Source of the DNA: Chitinophagaceae bacterium
GTDB lineage: Bacteria > Bacteroidota > Bacteroidia > Chitinophagales > REEL01
Direction of reading: 5' to 3'
Assembly: GCA_007695095.1 (NCBI GenBank)
Contig: REEL01000118.1
Span: 62,001 to 126,000, forward strand
DNA length: 64,000 nt
Program-made: the position numbers and the translations under genes
Shown: one piece after another, positions 24,823 through 32,020 of the stretch
Position numbering within the stretch: position 1 is the first letter of the stretch
Layout: every line of letters starts with the position of its first letter
Notes under the pieces: generated by a model
What the model saw: only the letters and a program-made list of their open reading frames with translations
The model's database searches: none
What the model was told of the DNA's origin: nothing

Positions 24823-24859
24823 TAGGGTTGTCTCCGGAAAAGGCAACCCTATTTTTTTT
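24823..24859 (+). terminator. Strong rho-independent terminator (orphan)
   Basis: Stem TAGGGTTG (24823-24830) / CAACCCTA (24844-24851), 13-nt loop TCTCCGGAAAAGG, followed by eight T (24852-24859). No coding region ends nearby on the plus strand, so it ends either a long 3' UTR of the M42 gene or an independent small RNA. Confidence 0.85.
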
Positions 24860-24979
24860 ATAAAATCTCTTAAGATCTCATTTACATAATATAATATTTT
24901 AGATAAATTACTCAATGACTATTAAAATATTTATACATTATTGTTATACTTGTCAAAATTTTTAATTTAAACCAACATT

Positions 24980-25564
24980 ATGAACTTAAATGTAAAGTAT
25001 CAGGAATCTTATTCCAGAGGAGAATTGTTGCTCAGAGCATTTTTTGGCTTCATTTACATTGCTATTCCACACTATTTTATATTATTTTTCTTAAATATTT
25101 GGAGTAGTATATTGACTTTTATTGCTTTTTGGGTAGTCTTATTTACCGGTCGTTATCCCCAAAGTTTTTTTGAGTTTCAGGTAAAAGTTATTCGATGGAG
25201 TTTGCGTGTGCAGGCTCGTCTAAGTCATCTTTCAGACGGATTTCCTCCTTTTGGCCTGGATGTAGAGGAAGAAGAAACCAAATTAGATGTTACCTATCCG
25301 GAAAGATTAAGTCGCGGGCATTTATTGGTAAGAGCCTTTTTTGGCGCGATCTATTGTGCATTTCCACATTATTTTGTACTGTTTTTCCGAAATATACTAT
25401 CTGCAATTTTTTCATTTGTTGCCTTTTGGGTAGTTTTGTTTACGGGCAGATATCCACAGTCATTGCATGAATTTAATGTGGGCACCATTCGTTGGAGCAT
25501 TCGTGTAAGCATGTATTTGGGCTTTTTAACAGATGAATATCCTCGTTTTTCAGGCAAACCTTAA
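24980..25564 (+). CDS. DUF4389 membrane protein with internal duplication
   Basis: 194 aa made of two near-identical halves (about 1-92 and 103-190). Each has S-RG-LL-RAFFG, a PHYF-LFF helix, and FI/VAFWVVLFTGRYPQS followed by IRWSLRV or IRWSIRV. DUF4389 units are normally single; here two are fused, giving four membrane helices. Function unknown. First gene of a three-gene unit with the DUF4870-like and M48 genes, 8 nt before the next. Confidence 0.85.
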   Translation: MNLNVKYQESYSRGELLLRAFFGFIYIAIPHYFILFFLNIWSSILTFIAFWVVLFTGRYPQSFFEFQVKVIRWSLRVQARLSHLSDGFPPFGLDVEEEETKLDVTYPERLSRGHLLVRAFFGAIYCAFPHYFVLFFRNILSAIFSFVAFWVVLFTGRYPQSLHEFNVGTIRWSIRVSMYLGFLTDEYPRFSGKP

Positions 25565-25572
25565 AAATTAAT

Positions 25573-26079
25573 ATGATAGAAACTTCAAAGTATCATCCTA
25601 TTCCACAGCCGGATGAAATTGATATCCGGGAAAAAGAAGATGCCATGGGCGCATATTTGATGATGTTTGCTTCAATTGGAGCCGGCTTACCATTGCCTTT
25701 CATCAATTTACTGGCAGCCGTTATCTATTATTATATCAATAAATCCAAGAGCCGTTTTGTACGATTTCATTCATTTCAGTCGGTTGTTTCACAAATGCCA
25801 ATAACTATTTTGAATGGTATAGGGGTTGTTTGGTTCTTTAGAATTCTTTTCAATTCAAATATGTATTACACCGATTTCTTTAAAGGGTATATTCTCATGT
25901 TGATTACTGCCAATATTCTTTATTTTATCTTTAGTATAATTGCCGCAGTGAAAGCCAGAAAAGGTTATTTTTATTACTTTCTGTTTTTTGGCCGACTTTC
26001 ATATCATCAGGTTTATAAAGTAAGACCCGATGATGAAGGTGGATTGCTGGAGAAGGTGAATGTACCACCAAAAATGTAA
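25573..26079 (+). CDS. Small membrane protein (DUF4870-like)
   Basis: 168 aa with about three hydrophobic segments. An N-terminal soluble part is followed by GAYLMMFASIGAGLPLPFIN and then YYINKSKSRFVRFHSFQSVVSQ, the layout of the DUF4870/Tic20-like proteins (two helices with a K/R-x-RFH-xx-Q loop). Function unknown. Same transcript as its neighbours (8 nt and 9 nt gaps). Confidence 0.65.
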   Translation: MIETSKYHPIPQPDEIDIREKEDAMGAYLMMFASIGAGLPLPFINLLAAVIYYYINKSKSRFVRFHSFQSVVSQMPITILNGIGVVWFFRILFNSNMYYTDFFKGYILMLITANILYFIFSIIAAVKARKGYFYYFLFFGRLSYHQVYKVRPDDEGGLLEKVNVPPKM

Positions 26080-26088
26080 ATAACTCAA

Positions 26089-26889
26089 ATGAAGCTTTTT
26101 CGGGATTTTTTGATTTTAGTTATTGTATTTGCAGTTCTTTGGATTGCTTTTCTCTTTGTAAGTAAATCAGGTGTTTTAAGTCCTGATATACGCATTGAAA
26201 TTTCTATGGAAAATGAAGAGAAGCTGGGAGATTTAGTAATGGATGCCTTTTTATCAAATGTAGATTTGACAGAAAATCGTTTAGCAGATTCTGCAGTTTA
26301 TGTGATTCATCAACATTTAATGGAAGGACTTGAATATACTGACTTCAACTATCAGATTTATGTTGTAGAAAGTCCGCAAGTGAACGCATTTGCTACTTTG
26401 GGAGGAAATATTGTCATCTTCACGGGTCTTTTGGAATTTGCTGAAAGCCCGGAAGAGGTGGCATCCGTTCTTGCTCACGAAATGGGGCATGTTGAGCACC
26501 GGCATGTAATTTCCAAACTGATTAAAGAAATGGGCGTAACGGTATTGTTTTCAATTTTAGGAGGAGATTTGATTTTACTAAGTGAAGTGTCTCGAACAGC
26601 TACTTCTACTGTTTTTGACAGAAGAATGGAAAGGGAAGCAGATGAGTTTGCATTGGAGTTGTTGGAAAAATCCAATATCAACCCTAAGTCTCTCGCATCA
26701 TTTTTTATGCGGGTGGAAAGAGAGTACGGTGGTTTCGACAAAAATATTGAGTTTTTAATGACTCATCCGCATAACCAATCCAGAATAAAAATGGCAGTGG
26801 AATATGAAACTAAAGAGGACTTTGAAGAAATGCCAATTGCCCTTGATTGGGATGAGGTTAGGTCATCTATAAAAAAGAATAAACAATAG
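26089..26889 (+). CDS. M48-family zinc metallopeptidase
   Basis: 266 aa. An N-terminal membrane anchor or signal (about 5-25), then zinc site HEMGH (H130, E131, H134) and third-ligand helix EREADEFALELL (E181). This is the soluble-domain BepA/OMA1-like M48 layout, with the protease probably on the periplasmic side. Last of the DUF4389/DUF4870-like/M48 unit; association with two small membrane proteins suggests membrane-protein quality control, which is inference. Confidence 0.9.
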   Translation: MKLFRDFLILVIVFAVLWIAFLFVSKSGVLSPDIRIEISMENEEKLGDLVMDAFLSNVDLTENRLADSAVYVIHQHLMEGLEYTDFNYQIYVVESPQVNAFATLGGNIVIFTGLLEFAESPEEVASVLAHEMGHVEHRHVISKLIKEMGVTVLFSILGGDLILLSEVSRTATSTVFDRRMEREADEFALELLEKSNINPKSLASFFMRVEREYGGFDKNIEFLMTHPHNQSRIKMAVEYETKEDFEEMPIALDWDEVRSSIKKNKQ

Positions 26890-26892
26890 GTT

Positions 26893-27474
26893 TCAAATGT
26901 TTTTTGATTTGAAAAAATCTAAAATATTCTTCCAGTTTTTTGTATAAAGTACAATTTGTTTTTTCAAACTTTCTGACATTTGGTCACGCTCATCGGTTTG
27001 TGCATGAAAATAAATTCCTTTCACCTTCAGGTTTTGACTTAGTTTCATGTCTACCAGAGAATCACCTATTACGTAGCATTCATCCAAATTCGGACTTTCT
27101 TTGAAATACTTTTTTAACATGCCAATGGCAGGCTTCCGGTTCGGGTGATTTTCAAAAGCAAAATGATTATCAATATGTATGCTGTCAAAACTCACATCAA
27201 ATTGTTTCAATTTTTTTTCCAAAGTCGATTGAACTAACTCAAAAGTTTCAACAGGATAATCTTCAGAGCCCAGGCCATCCTGATTACTGACTAAGACCAA
27301 TTTATACTTTAGTTCACTTTGAAGATAGTGCAAGGTTTCTCCAACATTAGGAAATAAATCTACATCCTCTGCCGAACGCAACCTGAAATCATCTTTATTT
27401 TCTGAAATTATAGTCCCGTCACGATCTAAAAAGATGATTTTTTGCTTAAGTGACTGACGTTTAACAGAGGCCAT
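26893..27474 (-). CDS. HAD phosphatase, histidinol-phosphatase-like (HisB-N type)
   Basis: 193 aa. HAD motif I FLDRDGTII with D17 and D19; VSNQDGLGSEDYP; RKPAIGMLKKYF; motif IV YVIGDSLVDM. This is the HisB N-domain/GmhB class. The Cys/His zinc loop of classical members is missing here: the corresponding segment reads HIDNHFAFENHPNRKP, with no cysteine. It may dephosphorylate histidinol phosphate or another small phosphate; no other his gene is in the window. It starts by a one-base stop-start overlap (TGATG) with the HMA gene. Confidence 0.8.
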   Translation of the reverse strand: MASVKRQSLKQKIIFLDRDGTIISENKDDFRLRSAEDVDLFPNVGETLHYLQSELKYKLVLVSNQDGLGSEDYPVETFELVQSTLEKKLKQFDVSFDSIHIDNHFAFENHPNRKPAIGMLKKYFKESPNLDECYVIGDSLVDMKLSQNLKVKGIYFHAQTDERDQMSESLKKQIVLYTKNWKNILDFFKSKNI

Positions 27475-27695
27475 CAGATAGATTCAAGTTGATAGTCACC
27501 ATAATCAGAAAGTAATTTATTTAAATCGTTTACTTGCGGCTTTTCCATAGAAGATATTGTTACTTTTGGGGGTGAAAGCTGAACCATTGTTTCATTTTCT
27601 CCATAATGTTCAGATAATATAGCATGTACCCTTTTTACACAGTTATTACAATGCAAACCTACTGCTTTAAATTCAAATTTTTTCATATTTTTCAT
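27474..27695 (-). CDS. Heavy-metal-associated (HMA) domain small protein
   Basis: 73 aa, one ferredoxin-like HMA domain with metal-binding C16-x2-C19 in GLHCNNCVKRV. Such proteins are cytoplasmic copper or zinc chaperones or orphan CopZ-like domains. It lacks the usual Met before the first Cys (MxCxxC reads LHCNNC). It starts 2 nt before the phospholipase stop boundary and is translationally coupled to the HAD gene, with no copper ATPase nearby. Confidence 0.8.
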   Translation of the reverse strand: MKNMKKFEFKAVGLHCNNCVKRVHAILSEHYGENETMVQLSPPKVTISSMEKPQVNDLNKLLSDYGDYQLESI

Positions 27696-27697
27696 AT

Positions 27698-28714
27698 TTA
27701 GTCAAGTGCCTCTGTGCCGGTATTCGGATGTGGCCTGCCATAGGGGACACCTCTTTGGATAGCGTCTCTTTCTTCTTCAATTCGCTCCAGCTCTTCCTGT
27801 GAAAGCTCTTTAGTTGAAATACCCCTCAAGTCAGGTTGACCTGCATTTACCCAGGCAGTATACCAAAGGTCTCCAATACTTTTTATTGTTTTTCTCATTT
27901 GTCTTTCTACCATTCCGTTTAATGCTTCATGATAAGCTTTTGAATATTCTTCAGAGTAAACCCTCACGGTTGTTTGCCCTCTTGTTTCAAAGCTGAATTT
28001 TCTATGCTCGGGAAATGATTTATCTAACTCTCTTTCAATCGTGAGTACGGAGTCAACTTTTAGATGCGTATCCAGAATTATATCCCAAAAGTATTGAGAA
28101 ACATCTTCTATGTATTCAGCCCTTCCAACAAAGTAATTGTAGGTGTCACCAAAGAGTTCCGGCAATCGGGATTCCCAAAAACCATGAATACCTCTTTGAT
28201 TGGTCAACTGACCGTTATAATTCAGTGTAGTGTGTAAGGGAACATGAGCATCTCCTATATAATGACTAAAATCAGTTCCTATTCTTAAAATTCTTTCTTC
28301 ATCTTTATCCCTGAAAGCAGAGGTCAACCACCCCATAACTCTTTCCATATGCCAGGGAATGGTGCCGTATTTTAAGATGGTGTCTATGGAAAATTTTTCA
28401 ACAGCATCATCCCAATCTCTGGGCAATTCATCAAAAGGATATTCACCATAATAATCAATGTCTATATAATGCCGGGGCGCTTCATCAGGGACGGCATATC
28501 GTCTTTTATCCGGGTTAATGGAATTTTCAGTTACGTATTCCAAATGCGGTTTAAAAAACACTAACATTTCGGGAGGCAATGTAAAAACAGCTAATCGACT
28601 AACGCGTTTATGTGCCCAAAAGCCCCAGCCGGAAACATCTTTTACTATTAACAGGCTACAGCAAATAAAACTAATAATGAATATCAGTCCCTTTATTTTC
28701 TTTTGTACTATCAT
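27698..28714 (-). CDS. Secreted zinc-dependent phospholipase C/S1-P1-type hydrolase
   Basis: 338 aa. A signal peptide ends at about G29, so the mature chain would begin with W30 (WGFWAHKR), as in this superfamily where the N-terminal Trp binds zinc. Further ligand candidates: H35, H82 and D85 (RHYIDID), H122, H151 and D155 (HYIGDAHVPLH, with H161), H177 and E181 (HGFWES). Likely a periplasmic or secreted trinuclear-zinc phosphodiesterase or phospholipase; the substrate is not determined. The C-terminal tail is charged. Its start overlaps the DUF502 gene by 44 nt. Confidence 0.82.
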   Translation of the reverse strand: MIVQKKIKGLIFIISFICCSLLIVKDVSGWGFWAHKRVSRLAVFTLPPEMLVFFKPHLEYVTENSINPDKRRYAVPDEAPRHYIDIDYYGEYPFDELPRDWDDAVEKFSIDTILKYGTIPWHMERVMGWLTSAFRDKDEERILRIGTDFSHYIGDAHVPLHTTLNYNGQLTNQRGIHGFWESRLPELFGDTYNYFVGRAEYIEDVSQYFWDIILDTHLKVDSVLTIERELDKSFPEHRKFSFETRGQTTVRVYSEEYSKAYHEALNGMVERQMRKTIKSIGDLWYTAWVNAGQPDLRGISTKELSQEELERIEEERDAIQRGVPYGRPHPNTGTEALD

Positions 28715-29327
28715 TTTTTTCTGTATTTTCTATATTTTCAGTTTCGGTAACACCACCGGAAACAATAAATTTCATAGTATCTGTCGGGCTCATGTTCAGC
28801 GGTTTTACATTATCTTTATGAACTACATAAAAGTTGCCCGAAAAATTATAAGAGTGGGGTAAGTAAACACCAACCATTTCCGGATAGCCCACTTTTGCCA
28901 TATTCTCCTGTGTCAAAAAACCCATTCTCCAGATTTTATTTTCTTCATTTAACTTCACCATTACCGGTTTATCAAACTTCTTTTTATCACTAACGAAAGC
29001 TGCTAATAAATCTTTTATGGAGGTGTAAATTAGCTTTACCAAAGGAGTTCTCCCTAATATCACTTCCAATTGATTGAAAAGAGTATTGAAAAGAAAATTT
29101 GAGCTAATGTAGCCGATTAAGGTTATAAATGCCAGCAGAATTAATATTCCAAGACCTCTTAGTCTAACATTGAAAATTGCTTCCAGCATATTGTTCGAAA
29201 CATTGTCCAGAAAGTTAAATAGAGCTACTACAACATAGAGTGTTATTATCAGCGGTGCCAATAACAAAAGCCCCTGAAGTAAATAAGAAAGTGTTTTTCT
29301 TAACAGATATTTAGTTTCTTCGTCCAT
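28671..29327 (-). CDS. DUF502 membrane protein
   Basis: 218 aa from ATG 29327 (MDEETKYLLRKTLSY). Two membrane helices are followed by the DUF502 body (PLVKLIYTSIKDLLAAFVS, GFLTQE, VGVYLPHSYNFSGNFYVV, MSPTDTMKFIVSGG) and a polar tail. Function unknown. An in-frame TTG at 29399 would extend it, but that codon overlaps the -7 box at 29397-29404. First gene of the DUF502-phospholipase-HMA-HAD operon. Confidence 0.85.
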   Translation of the reverse strand: MDEETKYLLRKTLSYLLQGLLLLAPLIITLYVVVALFNFLDNVSNNMLEAIFNVRLRGLGILILLAFITLIGYISSNFLFNTLFNQLEVILGRTPLVKLIYTSIKDLLAAFVSDKKKFDKPVMVKLNEENKIWRMGFLTQENMAKVGYPEMVGVYLPHSYNFSGNFYVVHKDNVKPLNMSPTDTMKFIVSGGVTETENIENTEKNDSTKENKGTDIHY

Positions 29328-29396
29328 TTTTGATGTTAAAATTACAATACAGGAAGCGAATTTTATTAATTTCGATAGAATTTTAATAGACGTTAA

Positions 29397-29404
29397 CAAA
29401 ACTA
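29397..29404 (-). promoter_or_regulatory. -7 box (TAGTTTTG) for the DUF502 operon
   Basis: Minus-strand TAGTTTTG fits TAnnTTTG. Leader about 60 nt to ATG 29327. It sits immediately before the divergent PagL-like gene. Confidence 0.4.
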
Positions 29405-29406
29405 TA

Positions 29407-30537
29407 ATGCCTCACTTACAATTAAGTTGTATATGTTTTTTTGTGATTATGCTTTTTTCTTACAATAGCTATGCTGAAAAACCGGATATCACAGAACTGC
29501 CCGGAGACGGTATTGGTGCGTCCTATCATTACGGTAAAATTTTGAAACATAGAGAGTACTTCCGACCTGAAGTTAAAGGCCCTACAAATTTAGTTTCCTT
29601 TAATTATGAAAAACAAACTGACGGAAGTTTCTTTTGGCATGAATATTTAAATTATCCCCGCTTAGGCATTTCCTTAATAGCCGGTGATTTTGGGGACAGA
29701 GAAGTTTTTGGCAGGATATACGGATTCAGTGGGAACGTCTCCTTTTGTATGCTCAGACGTTCGTTTGTTGATATATATTTTACATTATCCACCGGTTTAG
29801 CATTTATAGACAGACAATATCATCCGGTAGATAACTTTGATAATAATGTAATTGGTTCAAAATTAAATAATTATACTGCATTTAGCTTTTCTGCAAATTG
29901 GCGGTTAATCAACCAATGGCGATTAATAAGCGGTGTATCATATCATCATTTTTCAAATGGTAATTATCAAAAAGCAAATCTTGGTATTAATGTCCCGGTA
30001 GTTTTTGCAGGTTTACAATATGAGTTTCAAGAAGTTCAAACTGAACAAAGTCCTTTAACAGAAACATTTAATGCGTTTAACTTTTTTGTGAGAGCAGGAT
30101 TTGGTATGCACGAAGGTGGACTTCCCGGAGGACCTAAATATCCGGTATATACAACGTCACTGGCCGGTGGCTACTCCTTTTCTCCTGTGAGCCGATTGTT
30201 TGTAGGGGTAGATGCAACTTACGATATAGCCAAAAGAGAATTTTTGATAATGCAGGAAATTGAAAGCGGTAATGAGGCTGTTTTAAACTCAATTTTTGGG
30301 AGTGTTATCATTGGAAATGAACTGCTATTGGGTAAGCTGGGTATTTATAAGAGTTTGGGTTTTTATGTTTTAAAATCTGATGAATTTACAAATAAGATTT
30401 TCACAAAAATTGGACTGCAATACTATCCATTTGTTGATGTAAATATACCGGCTAAAGGATTTTTTATCGGAACCTACCTCAAGTCTCATCAGGCTGTAGC
30501 TGATTTTGTAGAGTTTGGTGCCGGTTGGCAATTTTAA
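29407..30537 (+). CDS. PagL-like lipid A 3-O-deacylase (acyloxyacyl hydrolase)
   Basis: 376 aa. A signal peptide (to about A23) is followed by an outer-membrane beta-barrel. The PagL active-site motif is present at SYHHFSNG, with H181 and S183. The C-terminal residue is Phe (GAGWQF), the usual barrel end signal. It removes the 3-O acyl chain of lipid A at the outer membrane. It is much longer than PagL of proteobacteria (about 170 aa), with a long N-terminal extension and a second barrel-like half. It is 7 nt upstream of the cardiolipin synthase gene. Confidence 0.78.
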   Translation: MPHLQLSCICFFVIMLFSYNSYAEKPDITELPGDGIGASYHYGKILKHREYFRPEVKGPTNLVSFNYEKQTDGSFFWHEYLNYPRLGISLIAGDFGDREVFGRIYGFSGNVSFCMLRRSFVDIYFTLSTGLAFIDRQYHPVDNFDNNVIGSKLNNYTAFSFSANWRLINQWRLISGVSYHHFSNGNYQKANLGINVPVVFAGLQYEFQEVQTEQSPLTETFNAFNFFVRAGFGMHEGGLPGGPKYPVYTTSLAGGYSFSPVSRLFVGVDATYDIAKREFLIMQEIESGNEAVLNSIFGSVIIGNELLLGKLGIYKSLGFYVLKSDEFTNKIFTKIGLQYYPFVDVNIPAKGFFIGTYLKSHQAVADFVEFGAGWQF

Positions 30538-30544
30538 TTTTGAC

Positions 30545-32020
30545 ATGGAAAGCTTTTTAAACATATCGGAGTCTTTATATAATTGGCTGACTGCATTGGC
30601 AAGCATATTGTATTTGATTACCATATTTTTCATGATTGTTTTAATCATTCTTGAAAACAGACTGCCGGTTAAGACTATCTCATGGATATTGGTTTTACTT
30701 TTATTACCGGTGCTGGGTATAATTTTATATTTATTTTTTGGAATTGATTATAGAAAGCGAAAACTCTTTTCAAGAAAGGAATTAAAAGATTTACGACGTT
30801 TAGAAAGGTTTAGCCGGGTACAGTTAAAGTATTTTCCTGATGACAGCTTTTTTGATGATCCGGATGTGCTGGCTAAAAAAAATATTATGACTTTATTGCT
30901 GAATAACAACAAGGCATTACTGTCAAAACATAATCATGTAGAAATTTTGAATAATGGCAAGCCTACATTTGAATCTATAATAGAAAGCATGGAAAATGCG
31001 CGGGAACATATACATCTGGAATACTACATTTATAGTGACGATAAAGTAGGTAATCGAATCAAAGAGGTTTTAATCAGAAAAGTGTTGAAAGGTGTACAGG
31101 TAAGGTTTATCTATGATGCCGTTGGAAGCTGGGGGTTGAGCCGTAAATTCATCAGAGACTTACGTAAAGCAGGGGTAGAGGTTTATCCGTTTCATCCGGT
31201 TAAATTTCCATTATTGGCAAGTAAAATTAATTATAGAAATCACCGTAAGATTGTGGTGGTAGATGGTAAGGTCGGATATGTAGGAGGGGTAAATATAGCA
31301 GATCGATATGCTGAAGGGCATCCTAAAATAGGGTTTTGGAGAGATACGCATTTGAAACTTCAAGGTGATGCTGTGCACAGTTTGCAAGCAGTCTTTTTAA
31401 CAGATTGGTTTTTTTCCAGTAAAAAAATAGTGCAGGGAAACATCTACTTCCCGAAACATGAAATTGCAGAAAATCATTTGGTGCAAATAGCGGCAAGTGG
31501 CCCGGATTCTGACTGGGCAAGTATTATGCAGGCATATTTTACGGCAATTGCAACTGCAAAAGATCATGTTTACATATCCACGCCTTATTTTATTCCTAAT
31601 GAAAGCATAGTTACAGCCTTAAAGTCTGCTGCAATGAGTGGCGTTGATGTTCGTATAATTTTACCTTCCCGTTCAGATGTGGGTATCTATCTATGGAGCT
31701 CTCACTCTTATGTAGAAAAGCTCCTGGAGTCAGGAGTGAAAGTTTATTTTTATGAAAAAGGCCTGAATCATGGAAAAGTAATGATGGTGGATAGTGTTTT
31801 TTCAACAGTGGGAACAGCCAATATGGATGTGAGAAGTTTTGATCAGAATTTTGAAATTAATGCCCTTATTTACGACAAGGAAATAACCAAAAAGCTGGAA
31901 GCAGACTTTCACGAGGATTTAAATGATAGTAAGTATATTTCACTGAGTGAATTCAAAAAAAGACCGGCAATCAGAAAAGTTAAAGAATCTTTTTCCCGTA
32001 TTTTAAGCCCGTTACTTTAA
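30545..32020 (+). CDS. cls: Cardiolipin synthase
   Basis: 491 aa from ATG 30545. Two N-terminal membrane helices (about 12-65) and two phospholipase D signatures: H233, K235, D240 (HRKIVVVD) and H409, K411, D416 (HGKVMMVD). It joins two phosphatidylglycerol molecules into cardiolipin in the inner membrane. A GTG 30 nt upstream would overlap the PagL gene and is rejected. The 3' end overlaps the WG-repeat gene by 9 nt. Confidence 0.93.
   Translation: MESFLNISESLYNWLTALASILYLITIFFMIVLIILENRLPVKTISWILVLLLLPVLGIILYLFFGIDYRKRKLFSRKELKDLRRLERFSRVQLKYFPDDSFFDDPDVLAKKNIMTLLLNNNKALLSKHNHVEILNNGKPTFESIIESMENAREHIHLEYYIYSDDKVGNRIKEVLIRKVLKGVQVRFIYDAVGSWGLSRKFIRDLRKAGVEVYPFHPVKFPLLASKINYRNHRKIVVVDGKVGYVGGVNIADRYAEGHPKIGFWRDTHLKLQGDAVHSLQAVFLTDWFFSSKKIVQGNIYFPKHEIAENHLVQIAASGPDSDWASIMQAYFTAIATAKDHVYISTPYFIPNESIVTALKSAAMSGVDVRIILPSRSDVGIYLWSSHSYVEKLLESGVKVYFYEKGLNHGKVMMVDSVFSTVGTANMDVRSFDQNFEINALIYDKEITKKLEADFHEDLNDSKYISLSEFKKRPAIRKVKESFSRILSPLL

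Larger units (their letters stand above)
24382..24979. other. 598-nt intergenic region: decayed repeat, orphan terminator, possible small RNA
   Basis: No convincing protein gene. A 45-codon frame at 24470-24607 (+) reads MHASIENIEIHKEFLY at its start but overlaps a stretch shared with 14188-14238, so it is treated as repeat-derived. A strong terminator sits at 24823-24859, 440 nt past the peptidase stop. The sequence before it (about 24660-24822) is therefore a candidate short transcript. TATATTTTG at 24756-24764 is one base longer than a perfect -7 box. After the terminator, 24860-24979 is plain AT-rich upstream sequence. Confidence 0.45.

Noticed and set aside
24823-24859. SRP RNA or tmRNA reading of the transcript ending at this terminator (GGAA loop noticed)
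   Set aside because: The conserved SRP loop sequence and the tmRNA ends and tag are absent; only an unassigned small RNA remains possible.
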